Origin: Pyxidicoccus sp. MSG2
GTDB lineage: Bacteria; Myxococcota; Myxococcia; Myxococcales; Myxococcaceae
DNA: 64,000 nucleotides
NCBI RefSeq assembly: GCF_026626705.1
Contig: NZ_JAPNKC010000001.1
Location: 4,278,001 to 4,342,000 of the forward strand
Direction: 5' to 3'
The translations under genes and the position numbers were made by a program. The notes under the pieces were generated by a model, which saw only the letters and a list, made by a program, of their open reading frames with translations, was not told the DNA's origin and searched no databases. This document shows, in pieces, positions 39,808 to 48,373 of the stretch. Positions within the stretch are counted from its first letter, which is position 1; each line of letters begins with the position of its first letter.

Positions 39808-41430
39808 CTAGCTCCGAAGGCCGGGAGCCTCGTGGCCGGTGCGCGCCACGTACTCGGTGTAGCCGCCGCCGTACTGGTGGATGCCCTCGGGCGTCAACTC
39901 CAGCACGCGGTTGGACAGCGCGGCCAGGAAGTGCCGGTCGTGCGAGACGAACAGCATGGTGCCCTCGTACCGCGACAGCGCGGTGATGAGCATCTCCTTC
40001 GTCGCCATGTCCAGGTGGTTGGTGGGCTCGTCGAGCACGAGGAAGTTCGGCGGGTCGAAGAGCATCTTCGCCATCACCAGTCGCGCCTTCTCACCGCCGG
40101 ACAGCACGCGGCACTTCTTCTCCACCTCGTCCCCGGAGAAGCCGAAGCAGCCGGCCAGCGCCCGCAGCGAGCCCTGCCCCGCGCGGGGGAACGCGTCCTC
40201 CAGCGACTGGAACACCGTGCGCTCGCCGTCCAGCAGGTCCATGGCGTGCTGCGCGAAGTAGCCCATCTTCACGCTGCCACCCAGGGCCACCGTCCCGTCG
40301 TCCGGCTGCGTGGAGCCCGTCACCAGCTTCAGCAGCGTGGACTTGCCCGCGCCGTTGACGCCCATGACACACCAGCGCTCCGTGCGCCGCACGAGGAAGT
40401 CCAGCCCCTCGTAGATGCTCCGGTTGCCGTAGCCCTTGTGGACGTTCTTCAGGCTCACCACGTCCTCACCGGAGCGCGGCGCCGGCAGGAACTCGAACAG
40501 CACCGTGGTGCGGCGCTTGGGCGGCTCCACGCGCTCAATCTTCTCCAGCTTCTTCACGCGGCTCTGCACCTGCGCGGCGTGCGAGGCGCGTGCCTTGAAG
40601 CGCTCGATGAACTTGATTTCCTTCGCGAGCATCGCCTGCTGGCGATCGAACTGCGCCTGCTGCTGCTTCTCGTTCTGCGCCCGCTGCTGCTCGTAGAACT
40701 CGTAGTTGCCCGTGTACGTCGTCAGCGAGCCACCGTCGATTTCGATGACCTTGTTGACGATGCGGTTCATGAACTCGCGGTCGTGCGAGGTCATGAGGAG
40801 CGCGCCCTCGTAGCCCTTGAGGAACTCCTCCAGCCAGATGAGGCTCTCCAGGTCCAGGTGGTTGCTGGGCTCGTCGAGGAGCATGGCGTCCGGACGCATC
40901 AGGAGGATGCGGGCCAGGGCCACGCGCATCTTCCAACCGCCCGACAGCGCGCCCACGTCGCCGTCCATCATCTCCTGGGTGAAGCCCAGGCCCGCGAGGA
41001 TTTCCCGCGCCCGGCCCTCCAGGGCGTAGCCGCCCAGCTCCTCGAAGCGCCCCTGCACCACGCCGTAGCGCTCGACGAGCTTCTCCATGTTGTCCGCCTG
41101 GTCCGGGTCACCCATGGCGGCCTCGAGCTGCTTGAGCTCGGCGGCCACGGTGCTCACCGGGCCCGCGCCGTCCATGACCTCGGAGGCGGCGCTGCGGCCC
41201 TGCATCTCACCCACGTCCTGGCTGAAGTAGCCGATGGAGACGCCCCGGTCGACGGCCACCTGGCCCTCGTCCGGGTGCTCCTGGTCCGTAATCATCCGGA
41301 ACAGCGTCGTCTTGCCGGCGCCGTTGGGGCCGACGAGGCCCACCTTCTCGCCCTTGTGGAGGGCCGCGGAGGCCTCGATGAAGAGGATCTGCTGGCCATT
41401 CTGCTTGCCGATGTTGTCGAGACGGATCAT
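39808..41430 (-). CDS. ABC-F family ATPase (translation factor-like)
   Basis: The 540-residue protein has two ABC ATPase cores without membrane helices, typical of ABC-F proteins that bind the ribosome E site. Walker A motifs are GPNGAGKTT (about 35) and GVNGAGKST (about 350). Signature motifs are LSGGWKMR and LSGGEKAR, with Walker B LLDEPSNHLD and LVLDEPTNHLD. Between them sits a P-site-tRNA-interaction-like linker with coiled-coil residues (EQQRAQNEKQQQAQFDRQQ). The layout resembles YbiT of E. coli, which is not an antibiotic-resistance type. It has its own 148-nt upstream region. Confidence 0.93.
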   Translation of the reverse strand: MIRLDNIGKQNGQQILFIEASAALHKGEKVGLVGPNGAGKTTLFRMITDQEHPDEGQVAVDRGVSIGYFSQDVGEMQGRSAASEVMDGAGPVSTVAAELKQLEAAMGDPDQADNMEKLVERYGVVQGRFEELGGYALEGRAREILAGLGFTQEMMDGDVGALSGGWKMRVALARILLMRPDAMLLDEPSNHLDLESLIWLEEFLKGYEGALLMTSHDREFMNRIVNKVIEIDGGSLTTYTGNYEFYEQQRAQNEKQQQAQFDRQQAMLAKEIKFIERFKARASHAAQVQSRVKKLEKIERVEPPKRRTTVLFEFLPAPRSGEDVVSLKNVHKGYGNRSIYEGLDFLVRRTERWCVMGVNGAGKSTLLKLVTGSTQPDDGTVALGGSVKMGYFAQHAMDLLDGERTVFQSLEDAFPRAGQGSLRALAGCFGFSGDEVEKKCRVLSGGEKARLVMAKMLFDPPNFLVLDEPTNHLDMATKEMLITALSRYEGTMLFVSHDRHFLAALSNRVLELTPEGIHQYGGGYTEYVARTGHEAPGLRS

Positions 41431-41578
41431 GTGCGTGCGCGGGGGGCCCGGAAAGCGGGTGCGGCGCCCTTATCACGGAGGGCGCGCCGGGGAGAGTGTT
41501 CCGAACCCCGGGGATGTGGGTTCTCATTCCGGGGGCGGGCGGGCGGACGGGCTCCCACCCGGGCGCCAGGGGCACGAC

Positions 41579-42289
41579 CTACATCCGGCTCACCGCGCGG
41601 TAGTAGGTCACCAGCTTGTCCTCGCAGCCGGCGGGCGCGTCCTTCAGCGCCTTGCACTGCCCCTGGGCGAGCTTCTTCAGCGTCGCATTCGTCTCCGCCA
41701 GCTTCTTCTCGAAGGCCTTCAACTCCTTCGGCTCCAGGCCGACGAGCGGGTTCTCGGCGTCGTCATCGGCGCCACCGGCCTTCGCCGCCGCGAGCATCTT
41801 CGCCGTCCCGGTGGCGCTCTCCTGCCCCTGCTCCCGCAGGGCGTCCACCACGGTCCAGAAGGGCTTGAGGTCTCCAGCCGCCAGCAGCTTCGCGAACCAG
41901 GCGCGGTGCGCCCCGACCTCTTCCGCGCACGACAGCTCCCCGAAGCCCGCCATGCTGCCAGCGTTCCCCGAGGCGCGCTCGTACAGCTCACAGACCGCTC
42001 GATTCCAGCGGTTGAAGTCCGCCTGGAGCGACATCCAGGTCTTGAAGGCCGCGCGGTCCTTCTCCTTCAGCGGCACCAGGAAGGCATCCAGCTCCCGGTC
42101 CATCACCTTCTTCAAGCAGTCGACCTGCGCGCCCGCGGCGTTGCGCATCCCCGCCGTCGTGGGCGTGCCGTCGTCCGTCGTCTCCGGCTCCTGCGCGGGA
42201 CAGGTCTCCGAGACGTAGGCTTGGACCGGGGCGTCGGGCCTGGGGGCTCCGTGAAGGGTCAGCGACAGGGCGAGGAAGACAAGACTCAT
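41579..42289 (-). CDS. Secreted LprI/DUF1311-like protein
   Basis: This 236-residue protein begins with a signal peptide (about residues 1-15, cut near LHGAP). It carries a region resembling the lysozyme inhibitor LprI/DUF1311 type: DCLKKVMDRELDAF (about 57-70), then WMSLQADFNRWNRAVCELY and SCAEEVGAHRAWFAKLL. Four or more cysteines suggest disulfides outside the cytoplasm. The second half is helical with a KELKAFEKKL segment. Function as a lysozyme inhibitor is not shown; the fold resemblance is moderate. It is followed by the ABC-F gene after a gap that holds no other gene. Confidence 0.6.
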   Translation of the reverse strand: MSLVFLALSLTLHGAPRPDAPVQAYVSETCPAQEPETTDDGTPTTAGMRNAAGAQVDCLKKVMDRELDAFLVPLKEKDRAAFKTWMSLQADFNRWNRAVCELYERASGNAGSMAGFGELSCAEEVGAHRAWFAKLLAAGDLKPFWTVVDALREQGQESATGTAKMLAAAKAGGADDDAENPLVGLEPKELKAFEKKLAETNATLKKLAQGQCKALKDAPAGCEDKLVTYYRAVSRM

Positions 42290-42429
42290 GGAATGTCATC
42301 TCCAGGTGAGAGGCGCCTTCTACTAGTCGACATGGCGGCCACCGTCATCCGCCGTGCGCGGCGACGGACGCTTCACCCGCGGTGACAGGGCGCGCCCCGG
42401 GCACCCCACGTGGCATAGAGTCCCCCGCC

Positions 42430-43056
42430 GTGCTGACCATCGACCCGCATCCGTCCCTGGACACGCTGGCCTTCACCACCACGTTCCCCGCGGCCCTGGG
42501 CTCGCTGCCCTCGCCGGAGTGGCTGGTGGCCCTGCTCAAGCCCGGCGCCTCCGCGCCCCTCTCCAGCGACGACACCGTGCGAGGCACCGTGCGCGACATG
42601 CTCCGCCACGGCGGCTACAAGCCCACCGGGCGCGGCAAGCCCGCCTCCGAGTACCTCGTACGGGCCTCCGGCGACGGCTCGCTCGGCTCCATCAACACCG
42701 CCGTGGACGCGTGCAACGCGGTGTCCCTGCACAGCGGCCTGCCCATCAGCGTCGTGGACCTGGACCGCGCCCGGGCGCCGTTCCGCATCGGCATTGCCCC
42801 CGCCGGCTCCCAGTACGTGTTCAATGCGTCCGGGCAGAGCATCGACCTGGAGGGGCTCTTGTGCCTCTTCGACGCGGAGGGGCCCTGCGCCAACGCGGTG
42901 AAGGACGCGCAGCGCACCAAGACGAACGCGGAGACGCGCCGCACCCTCACCGTGCTGTGGGGGTCGAAGGAACTGGGGGACCGCACGGCCCGGGCCTTCG
43001 CCTGGTACCGCGAATTGCTGGAGCGCGCGGGTGCCAACGTGGAGCGGCTCCCCTGA
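42430..43056 (+). CDS. B3/B4 tRNA-binding-like domain protein
   Basis: This 208-residue protein matches the B3/B4 domain of the beta subunit of phenylalanyl-tRNA synthetase, found alone in several bacteria where it may act in tRNA editing. Key parts are RHGGYKPTGRGKPASEYLVR, then INTAVDACNAVSLHSGLPIS (about residues 78-97). Later SQYVFNASGQSIDLEGLLCL is seen in parts. The start is ambiguous: GTG at 42430 gives a natural N-terminus (MLTIDPHPSLDTLAF), while GTG 42382 adds 16 residues. It overlaps the phosphotransferase gene and ends in its ribosome-binding region. Confidence 0.78.
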   Translation: MLTIDPHPSLDTLAFTTTFPAALGSLPSPEWLVALLKPGASAPLSSDDTVRGTVRDMLRHGGYKPTGRGKPASEYLVRASGDGSLGSINTAVDACNAVSLHSGLPISVVDLDRARAPFRIGIAPAGSQYVFNASGQSIDLEGLLCLFDAEGPCANAVKDAQRTKTNAETRRTLTVLWGSKELGDRTARAFAWYRELLERAGANVERLP

Positions 43057-44159
43057 GCGCCCCGGACCTGGAACTGCTCCTCGCGGACGGTGCGCGTGCG
43101 CTCTCCGCCGCGTGGGGACGGCCCGTGCTGCTGTCCGGGCCCCAGGTCCTTCGCACCGAGTCCCGCTGCGACGTCGTGCGCGCCTCCGTGCGCGGTGGGG
43201 ACATGGCCACCGTCGTCCTCAAGCACTTCCGCGACGACCCGGTGCTGGGCCTGGACGAGTGGACGGGGCTGGAATTGCTCGGCCGCCTCAACCTCACCAC
43301 CGCGCCGGGCCTCATCGCCGGGGACGTGGCCACGCGGCTGTTCGTCCTGGAGGATCTGGGCTCCGGCCCCAGCCTGGAGGACCTGCTCAACGGCAATGAC
43401 CCGCGCGCCGCCACCAGCGGGCTGCTCGCGGTGGCGCGCCTCACCGGGCAGATGCACGCGCGCACCCTGGGTGTGCAGGCGGACTTCGACCTCATCCGCC
43501 ACACGCTGAGCCCCCGGCCCTCGCGGGCGCGCATCGACAACGCGCGCTACCTGCTGGACCACGAGGACCGGCTGCACCGCTGGGTGACGGCCACCAGCGC
43601 AGTGGAGGCGCCCGGCACCCATGAGGATTTGGAGGTGCTCGCGCGCGAGCTGGCCGACCCGGGCCCCTTCCTCGCGCTGACCCATGGGGACATGGCGCCG
43701 GGCAACACCATCTTCACGCCGAATGGCGCGCGCCTGCTCGACTTCGAGTACTGCGGCATGCGCCATGCGCTCTACGACTGCCTGATGTGGCTGCTCGTGG
43801 TGCCGCTGCCCGAGGAGCTCATCACCCGCGCGGAGTTGAGCTACCGCATCGCCTGCTCGCAGGCCTGCGACGCGGCGCAGGTGGACGCCTCGTGGATGCG
43901 GGCGCGCGCCGTCATCACCGCGGCGCGCACGGTGAACCTGTTCCAGTGGATTCCACCGAAGGCCCTGGAGAGAGACCGCGAGTGGGCCCCGGGCTTCTCC
44001 GAGCGCGCGGCGCTGCTGCGGCACCTCGCGCGCTGCCGGGCCGTGCTGGAGCCGCAGAATCCCGTGCCCGCGCTGGCTCGCACGCTGGCGTCGCTGGAGT
44101 CTCGGCTCAGGGAGCGGTGGTCGGAGACGCCCGCGTTCGTCTGGCCCGCGTTCCAGTAG
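43053..44159 (+). CDS. Phosphotransferase (APH/choline kinase family)
   Basis: The 368-residue enzyme has a kinase fold of the APH type. It shows VVLKHFRDDP (Lys for ATP, about residue 54), a catalytic loop THGDMAPGNTIF (about 210) and the metal motif LLDFEYCG (about 230). A helical C-lobe follows (ALYDCLMWLLVVPLPEEL). It transfers phosphate from ATP to a small alcohol; the substrate is unknown. No ATG fits the 5' end. A CTG at 43053 overlapping the previous stop has GGAG 8 nt upstream and gives a protein-like N-terminus. A GTG at 43125 (24 residues shorter) is the alternative. Confidence 0.75.
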   Translation: MSAPDLELLLADGARALSAAWGRPVLLSGPQVLRTESRCDVVRASVRGGDMATVVLKHFRDDPVLGLDEWTGLELLGRLNLTTAPGLIAGDVATRLFVLEDLGSGPSLEDLLNGNDPRAATSGLLAVARLTGQMHARTLGVQADFDLIRHTLSPRPSRARIDNARYLLDHEDRLHRWVTATSAVEAPGTHEDLEVLARELADPGPFLALTHGDMAPGNTIFTPNGARLLDFEYCGMRHALYDCLMWLLVVPLPEELITRAELSYRIACSQACDAAQVDASWMRARAVITAARTVNLFQWIPPKALERDREWAPGFSERAALLRHLARCRAVLEPQNPVPALARTLASLESRLRERWSETPAFVWPAFQ

Positions 44160-44230
44160 CGCCCTGCTCCCGACGACAGCGGTCCGGTTGATTCCATGCC
44201 GGGCGGGAGACCGGGGGTCCGGCTGCCTCC

Positions 44231-44256
44231 CCGTGGAAGGAACGTTCATTCCACGG
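44231..44256. repeat. 26-bp palindrome, copy 1 (one mismatch)
   Basis: CCGTGGAAGGAAC followed by GTTCATTCCACGG: an inverted repeat of 13-nt arms with one mismatch. It lies in the 165-nt gap between the phosphotransferase and SGNH genes. It is closely similar to the perfect palindrome at 58653-58678. Confidence 0.75.
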
Positions 44257-44324
44257 CCCGCCCATGCACGGGGGCCGCGGGGGCTTTATCGCCAGGGGCA
44301 CCCACTTCCTGACGCAGCCCACGC

Positions 44325-45068
44325 ATGCCGCTCCTCTTCCTCCTGCTGACGCTGGCCACGATGCTCGGGCTGGGCACCGCCGCACTCGCCGGCCGTCCCC
44401 AGACCGCGCTGAGCGAGCCCACTCCGGCCGAGGCGCCACTCGCCCCGGCCGCCCTGCGCACACCCATCCGCTACGCCGCGCTGGGCGCTTCCGACACCCT
44501 CGGCGTCGGAAGTGGCTCGCCCACGAGCGAGAACTGGACCGCGCGCCTCCGCGCCGCGCTGCCCGAGGGCACGGTGTATGACCGCTTCGCGCGCAGTGGC
44601 ATCACGCTCGCGGAGGCGGAGGACGCAGAAGTGCCCCGCGCCATCGCCTTCCACCCGACGCTCGTGACGATGTGGCTGTCGGTGAACGACGCCCTCCGCC
44701 CCGTGCCGCTGGCCACCTACCAGAAGACCCTCCAGGCCACGCTCGAGCGGCTGATGCGCGAGACGGATGCCCGGGTGGTGCTGCTCAACGTCCCGGACCT
44801 CGCGGCGCTCGCCGGCTCGCATGCCACGTCCGAGATGCGCGCAAAGCTTCGCGAGCAGGTCAGCGCATGGAACGCGGCCATCAACGACACGGCCCGCACC
44901 TTCGGCCCGCGCGTCCTCGTCGTGGACCTGCTGCCCGCCTCGCGCGAATTGGCCGAGCACTACGAGTGGCTCTCCTCTGACGCCTTCCACCCGAGCCCCG
45001 CCGGCTACCAGAAGCTGGCCGACATCACGCTCCAGGCCATGCAGCGCGCCGGTTGGCTGCAGCACTGA
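44325..45068 (+). CDS. SGNH/GDSL-type hydrolase
   Basis: This 247-residue secreted enzyme has a signal peptide (about residues 1-22) and the SGNH blocks: block I YAALGASDTLGVG (nucleophile Ser, about residue 56), block III LWLSVNDA-like MWLSVNDALRP (Asn) and block V SSDAFHPSPAGY (catalytic Asp and His, about 226-229). It is likely an esterase acting outside the cytoplasm on an ester such as lipid or acetylated sugar. It stands alone after the palindrome and converges on a secreted-protein gene. Confidence 0.85.
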   Translation: MPLLFLLLTLATMLGLGTAALAGRPQTALSEPTPAEAPLAPAALRTPIRYAALGASDTLGVGSGSPTSENWTARLRAALPEGTVYDRFARSGITLAEAEDAEVPRAIAFHPTLVTMWLSVNDALRPVPLATYQKTLQATLERLMRETDARVVLLNVPDLAALAGSHATSEMRAKLREQVSAWNAAINDTARTFGPRVLVVDLLPASRELAEHYEWLSSDAFHPSPAGYQKLADITLQAMQRAGWLQH

Positions 45069-45080
45069 CCTCCCCGCGCC

Positions 45081-45719
45081 TCACCGCATCCAGCGCGCGC
45101 GAATCCGGCCGTTGACGACCTCGATGGACATCCAGTCGTCCGCGAAGGCGGCGGAGCAGTCACAGCGCACCACCGACAGGGACTCGCGTACCAGCTGGAG
45201 CTTGTAGCCACGGGGCGTCTTCAGGATGGCCACCATGCTGTCCTTCGACTGCCCGAGCCGCTGCTTCACGTCGAGCACCTTCCCCGTCGCCGTGTCGATA
45301 AGAACCACGCCCACAGAGTCGTAGCCGGGGCGGCCATCCTGCGTGAAGAACACCAGGGCTCGATGCTCATCCACCGCGAAGGCGGAGACCGCACTGTCGG
45401 GCCCCCGGGCTCCGGTGAGATGGCAGATGGACTCCCCATCCGCGAGGTTCGAGATGGAGCGGTACCAGGCCTTCTCCAGTGGAAGCTCGACCTTTCCTCC
45501 CGAGGTCTCCACGAAGGCCCGCATGTCGTCCTCGACGCACTCGCCCGACTCGGAGTCGAAGCCCACCGAGAACGCGTGGGCCCCGAGCTGGCACTCCAAC
45601 TTGAAGTCACAGTTGTCAGCCGGAGCGGGAGCCGCGGGCTCGGAGGCGTGCGCCGTGAAGGCGCCAGCGGCCAGGGCTCCACTCCACAGCATCGCCACCA
45701 CCCGCCAGCCGCGCGTCAT
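45081..45719 (-). CDS. Secreted protein of unknown function
   Basis: The 212-residue protein has a signal peptide (about 1-25: VVAMLWSGALAAGAFTAHA) and a Cys-containing beta-rich mature part. Seen segments: DNCDFKLECQLGAH, GRPGYDSVGVVLIDTATGKVLDVKQ, and a last VRCDCSAAF. Six cysteines suggest disulfides in the envelope. The end resembles repeated beta sheets, but I cannot name a family. ATG 45717-45719 is used since it starts the signal peptide. It sits 34 nt past the stop of the serine hydrolase gene on the same strand and may share its transcript. Confidence 0.65.
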   Translation of the reverse strand: MTRGWRVVAMLWSGALAAGAFTAHASEPAAPAPADNCDFKLECQLGAHAFSVGFDSESGECVEDDMRAFVETSGGKVELPLEKAWYRSISNLADGESICHLTGARGPDSAVSAFAVDEHRALVFFTQDGRPGYDSVGVVLIDTATGKVLDVKQRLGQSKDSMVAILKTPRGYKLQLVRESLSVVRCDCSAAFADDWMSIEVVNGRIRARWMR

Positions 45720-45753
45720 CGGGGCCTCCACGCAGAGGCCCCGTGTGGGCCCC

Positions 45754-46959
45754 TCAGTGGCCAGCGTCGTAGACCGCGTCGCGGAGGGCAACGGGGAAGG
45801 CGCCCCACATGCCCTCGAACGTGGTGTTGGTGAGGGCAATCACCGTCAGGCCCTGCTTCGGGTCCACGAACCAGCTGTGGCCATACGCGCCCATCCAGTT
45901 GAACGTCCCCACCGACTGCGGGCTCTTCGCCTTCACCGGGTCCACGAGCACGCCCACGCCCAGGCCGAAGCCCCAGCCCGGCCCGTTGCTCGCCGCCTGC
46001 GGGCCCACCTGGTCCGTGGTCAGCCGCTCCACGGTGGCGGACTTCAGCACCGGTGCCCCGCCCGTCCGAACCGCCTCCAGGAACTTCAGATAGTCCGCCG
46101 CCGTGCCCACCATGCCCGCCCCTCCGGAGGCGAAGGAGCGCGAGTCGAAGACACGGCCCGGCACGAAGGTGACGCCACTGGCCCCGTTGGGCACGAAGAG
46201 CGACTCGCCGATGCGCACCGGCTCCGGCTTCCCATCCGCGTACGGCGTCGCCAGCCGCGCCACGTCCTTCACGCTGAAGGCCGTGTCCGCCATGCCGAGC
46301 GGGCGCGTGACGAACCGCTCCACCACCGCGGGCAGCGGCGCACCACCGGCACGCGCAATGACTTCCCCCAGCACATCGGTGGCCATCGAATACCCCCACC
46401 GCGTCCCCGGCGCATACGTCAGCGGCGCCGAGGCGAGGCGACGCAGGTTCTCCTTCATGGACAGGCCCGGCTGGTCGAGCCCGTTGGACACGCGGGCCTG
46501 GTGGTACGGCCCGTCCGGCGGCTCCATGAAGTCGTACGTCAGGCCCGCGGTGTGCGTCAGGAGGTGGCGCACGGTGATGACGGGCTCGGTGCCGTCCGCC
46601 AGCTTCGGCCGGAAGGTGGGAATCCACTTCGTCACCGGGTCTTCCAGCCCGAGCTTCCCCTGCTCGACGAGCTTCAGCGCGGCGACGGACACCATCGCCT
46701 TGGTCAGTGAGGCCAGGCGGAACAGGGCGTCCTCGCGCATGGGCTTCTTCGCCTCGCGGTCGGCGAAGCCGGCGGCGCGCTGGTAGACGACCTGGCCGTC
46801 CTTCGCGACGACGACGACGGTGCCAACGATGCGCTTCTCCGTGAGGGCGCGGTCGATGACGGAGTCCAACCGCGCCTGGAGGGCGGCGTCTTCAGGAGGT
46901 GCGGCGGGGGCAAGTGCGAGGCTGGCGGCCACCACGAGGGCGGCGAATGCGGAAGTCAT
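45754..46959 (-). CDS. Serine hydrolase, class C beta-lactamase family
   Basis: The 401-residue protein has a signal peptide (about 1-20) and the class C/esterase fold. The active Ser lies in SLTK (FRLASLTKAM, about residue 84), the second-motif Tyr in GYSMATD (about 180), and HTAGLTYDF and AYGHSW occur at expected places. Many such proteins are esterases or peptidases rather than beta-lactamases. ATG 46957-46959 has AGGAGT upstream. It diverges from a LysR gene, with a perfect palindrome between them, so LysR control is likely. Confidence 0.88.
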   Translation of the reverse strand: MTSAFAALVVAASLALAPAAPPEDAALQARLDSVIDRALTEKRIVGTVVVVAKDGQVVYQRAAGFADREAKKPMREDALFRLASLTKAMVSVAALKLVEQGKLGLEDPVTKWIPTFRPKLADGTEPVITVRHLLTHTAGLTYDFMEPPDGPYHQARVSNGLDQPGLSMKENLRRLASAPLTYAPGTRWGYSMATDVLGEVIARAGGAPLPAVVERFVTRPLGMADTAFSVKDVARLATPYADGKPEPVRIGESLFVPNGASGVTFVPGRVFDSRSFASGGAGMVGTAADYLKFLEAVRTGGAPVLKSATVERLTTDQVGPQAASNGPGWGFGLGVGVLVDPVKAKSPQSVGTFNWMGAYGHSWFVDPKQGLTVIALTNTTFEGMWGAFPVALRDAVYDAGH

Positions 46960-47042
46960 GGGGTACTCCTGTGAGCGGTGACGACGACGCTCACGATGTA
47001 CGTGGCGCCTCCGAGCCCGGCAGCCCATGATTCCGAAGGGTG

Positions 47043-47062
47043 CCTATACGAATCCGTATAGG
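47043..47062. promoter_or_regulatory. Palindrome in the LysR/serine hydrolase divergent region
   Basis: CCTATACG, AATC, CGTATAGG: perfect 8-bp arms with a 4-nt spacer. It lies 16 nt before the LysR start and 84 nt from the hydrolase start, and includes TATAG, a possible -10. It fits an operator for the LysR protein. Confidence 0.65.
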
Positions 47063-47077
47063 GCGACAGGGAGCACC

Positions 47078-47968
47078 GTGGACTGGGACGATTTGAGAAT
47101 CGCGCTCGCCGTGGCGAGACACGGCTCGCTGAGCGCCGCCGCTCGGGCCCTGGGGACGACGCAGCCCACGGTCAGCCGCCGGCTGGACGCCTTCGAGCGC
47201 CGCACCGGCGCGAAGCTGTTCGAGCGCGGAAAGCACGGGCTCTCGCCCACTCCGCTGTGCGCGGCCCTCATCGAGGGAATGGACCGCATGGAGGAAGGTG
47301 CGCTCACGGTGGAGCGCAGGCTCGCGGCGCGCGACACGGGACTCCAGGGCAGCATCACCGTGACGAGCCTGGACTGGCTCGGGGACCACGTGATTGCGCC
47401 CATCATGGCCCGGTTCGGCGGACGTCATCCCCGGGTGAGCCTGGCCCTCATCAACGACGGGCGACGCTTCAACCTGTCCCGCAGCGAGGCCGACATCGCC
47501 TTCCGCCCCGGGCTGTTCGACCAGGAGGACGTTGTCGAGCGCAAGGTCGCCGACGTCGCGTATGGCCTCTATGCCTCGCCCGCGTACCTGGAGCAGCACG
47601 GGCCTCCGGACTTCGCCTCGGGCTGCGCGGGTCAGTCCATCGTCACGCTGCACGAGACGCCGCCCCGGGCTCCCATGACGGAATGGATGCGGAACGTCGC
47701 GCCCCATGCGCGCGCCATCCTGCGCACCAACAGCATCTGGTCCCAGCTCGCGGCCGCCGAGGCAGGCGAGGCGCTCGCCGCCCTGCCCCGGGTGCTCGTG
47801 GACCGGAGGCTGACGCTCCGGCGCATCGAGACGCCGCGCCCGGGTCCGGTGCTCGCCGTCCGCATGGGCGTGCACTCGGACATGCGGAAGACGCCGCGCG
47901 TGCGGGCCTTCATGGACTTCGCCGTGCGCGAACTGGAGAAGCGCGCCGCCGAGCTGAACCCGCGCTGA
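47078..47968 (+). CDS. LysR-family transcriptional regulator
   Basis: The 296-residue protein has an N-terminal LysR winged helix (about residues 2-60): DDLRIALAVARHGSLSAAAR and LGTTQPTVSRRLDAFERR are seen. A linker helix and a periplasmic-binding-like effector domain follow (about 90-285: ITVTSLDWLGDHVIAPIMAR). The GTG start at 47078 follows AGGGAG at good distance. The in-frame ATG at 47027 would put the palindrome inside the gene. It diverges from the serine hydrolase gene, its likely target. Confidence 0.9.
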   Translation: MDWDDLRIALAVARHGSLSAAARALGTTQPTVSRRLDAFERRTGAKLFERGKHGLSPTPLCAALIEGMDRMEEGALTVERRLAARDTGLQGSITVTSLDWLGDHVIAPIMARFGGRHPRVSLALINDGRRFNLSRSEADIAFRPGLFDQEDVVERKVADVAYGLYASPAYLEQHGPPDFASGCAGQSIVTLHETPPRAPMTEWMRNVAPHARAILRTNSIWSQLAAAEAGEALAALPRVLVDRRLTLRRIETPRPGPVLAVRMGVHSDMRKTPRVRAFMDFAVRELEKRAAELNPR

Positions 47969-47999
47969 TTCAGGGCGCGGCTGGGGCCTGCAAGGAAGG

Positions 48000-48016
48000 C
48001 GTGGGCGTTTCCCACG
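48000..48016 (+). terminator. Hairpin downstream of the LysR gene
   Basis: CGTGGG-CGTTT-CCCACG gives a 6-bp stem 31 nt past the LysR stop. It is a moderate terminator candidate. Confidence 0.35.
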
Positions 48017-48017
48017 T

Positions 48018-48125
48018 ATGCCGGGGCGGGCACTGCACGAGGAAGCATGGGCAGCGATGGAGGAGACGTTCCGCTCGACGGAAGACCGGCGCCTGGCCGA
48101 GCGCTGCCAGGCGGTACTCACTGGC
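48018..48125 (+). pseudogene. N-terminal remnant of an IS630-like transposase
   Basis: About 36 codons starting at ATG 48018 (MPGRALHEEAWAAMEETF, then RSTEDRRLAERCQAVL) read like the start of IS630-family transposases, where a helix with ERCQAVL precedes the helix-turn-helix. The expected helix-turn-helix and DDE parts are missing; similarity stops near 48125. It is likely a scar of a lost insertion sequence. Confidence 0.45.
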
Positions 48126-48158
48126 CGGATGAGCGGTCCGGACACTCCAAGCACCGTC

Positions 48159-48262
48159 CTGTTCGGAAATGTCGGGACATTTCACGCCGCTATGCCGTGC
48201 ATCCCGACTGGTGCGTTCACCGGTTGAGACCGCCCGCCAAAACCCCCGACATTTCCGAACAG
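48159..48262. mobile_element. 104-bp element bounded by perfect 18-bp inverted repeats
   Basis: CTGTTCGGAAATGTCGGG (48159-48176) is repeated in reverse complement at 48245-48262. A further copy of GACATTTC (48176-48183) makes an internal palindrome with the left arm. It has the form of a miniature inverted-repeat element or the fused ends of an insertion sequence. No target duplication is evident. It directly follows the transposase remnant. The rest of the 405-nt gap holds nothing else. Confidence 0.5.
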
Positions 48263-48373
48263 TACGCCCCACCCCCTGCCCGAGAGCCCCACCGCGGGGT
48301 TTGGGAAGGGGCTCCGCTCATGCAACTCGAAGCCGCGTCCTGATTGAGTACCCCGGCGCGGTACATTGCGCGC

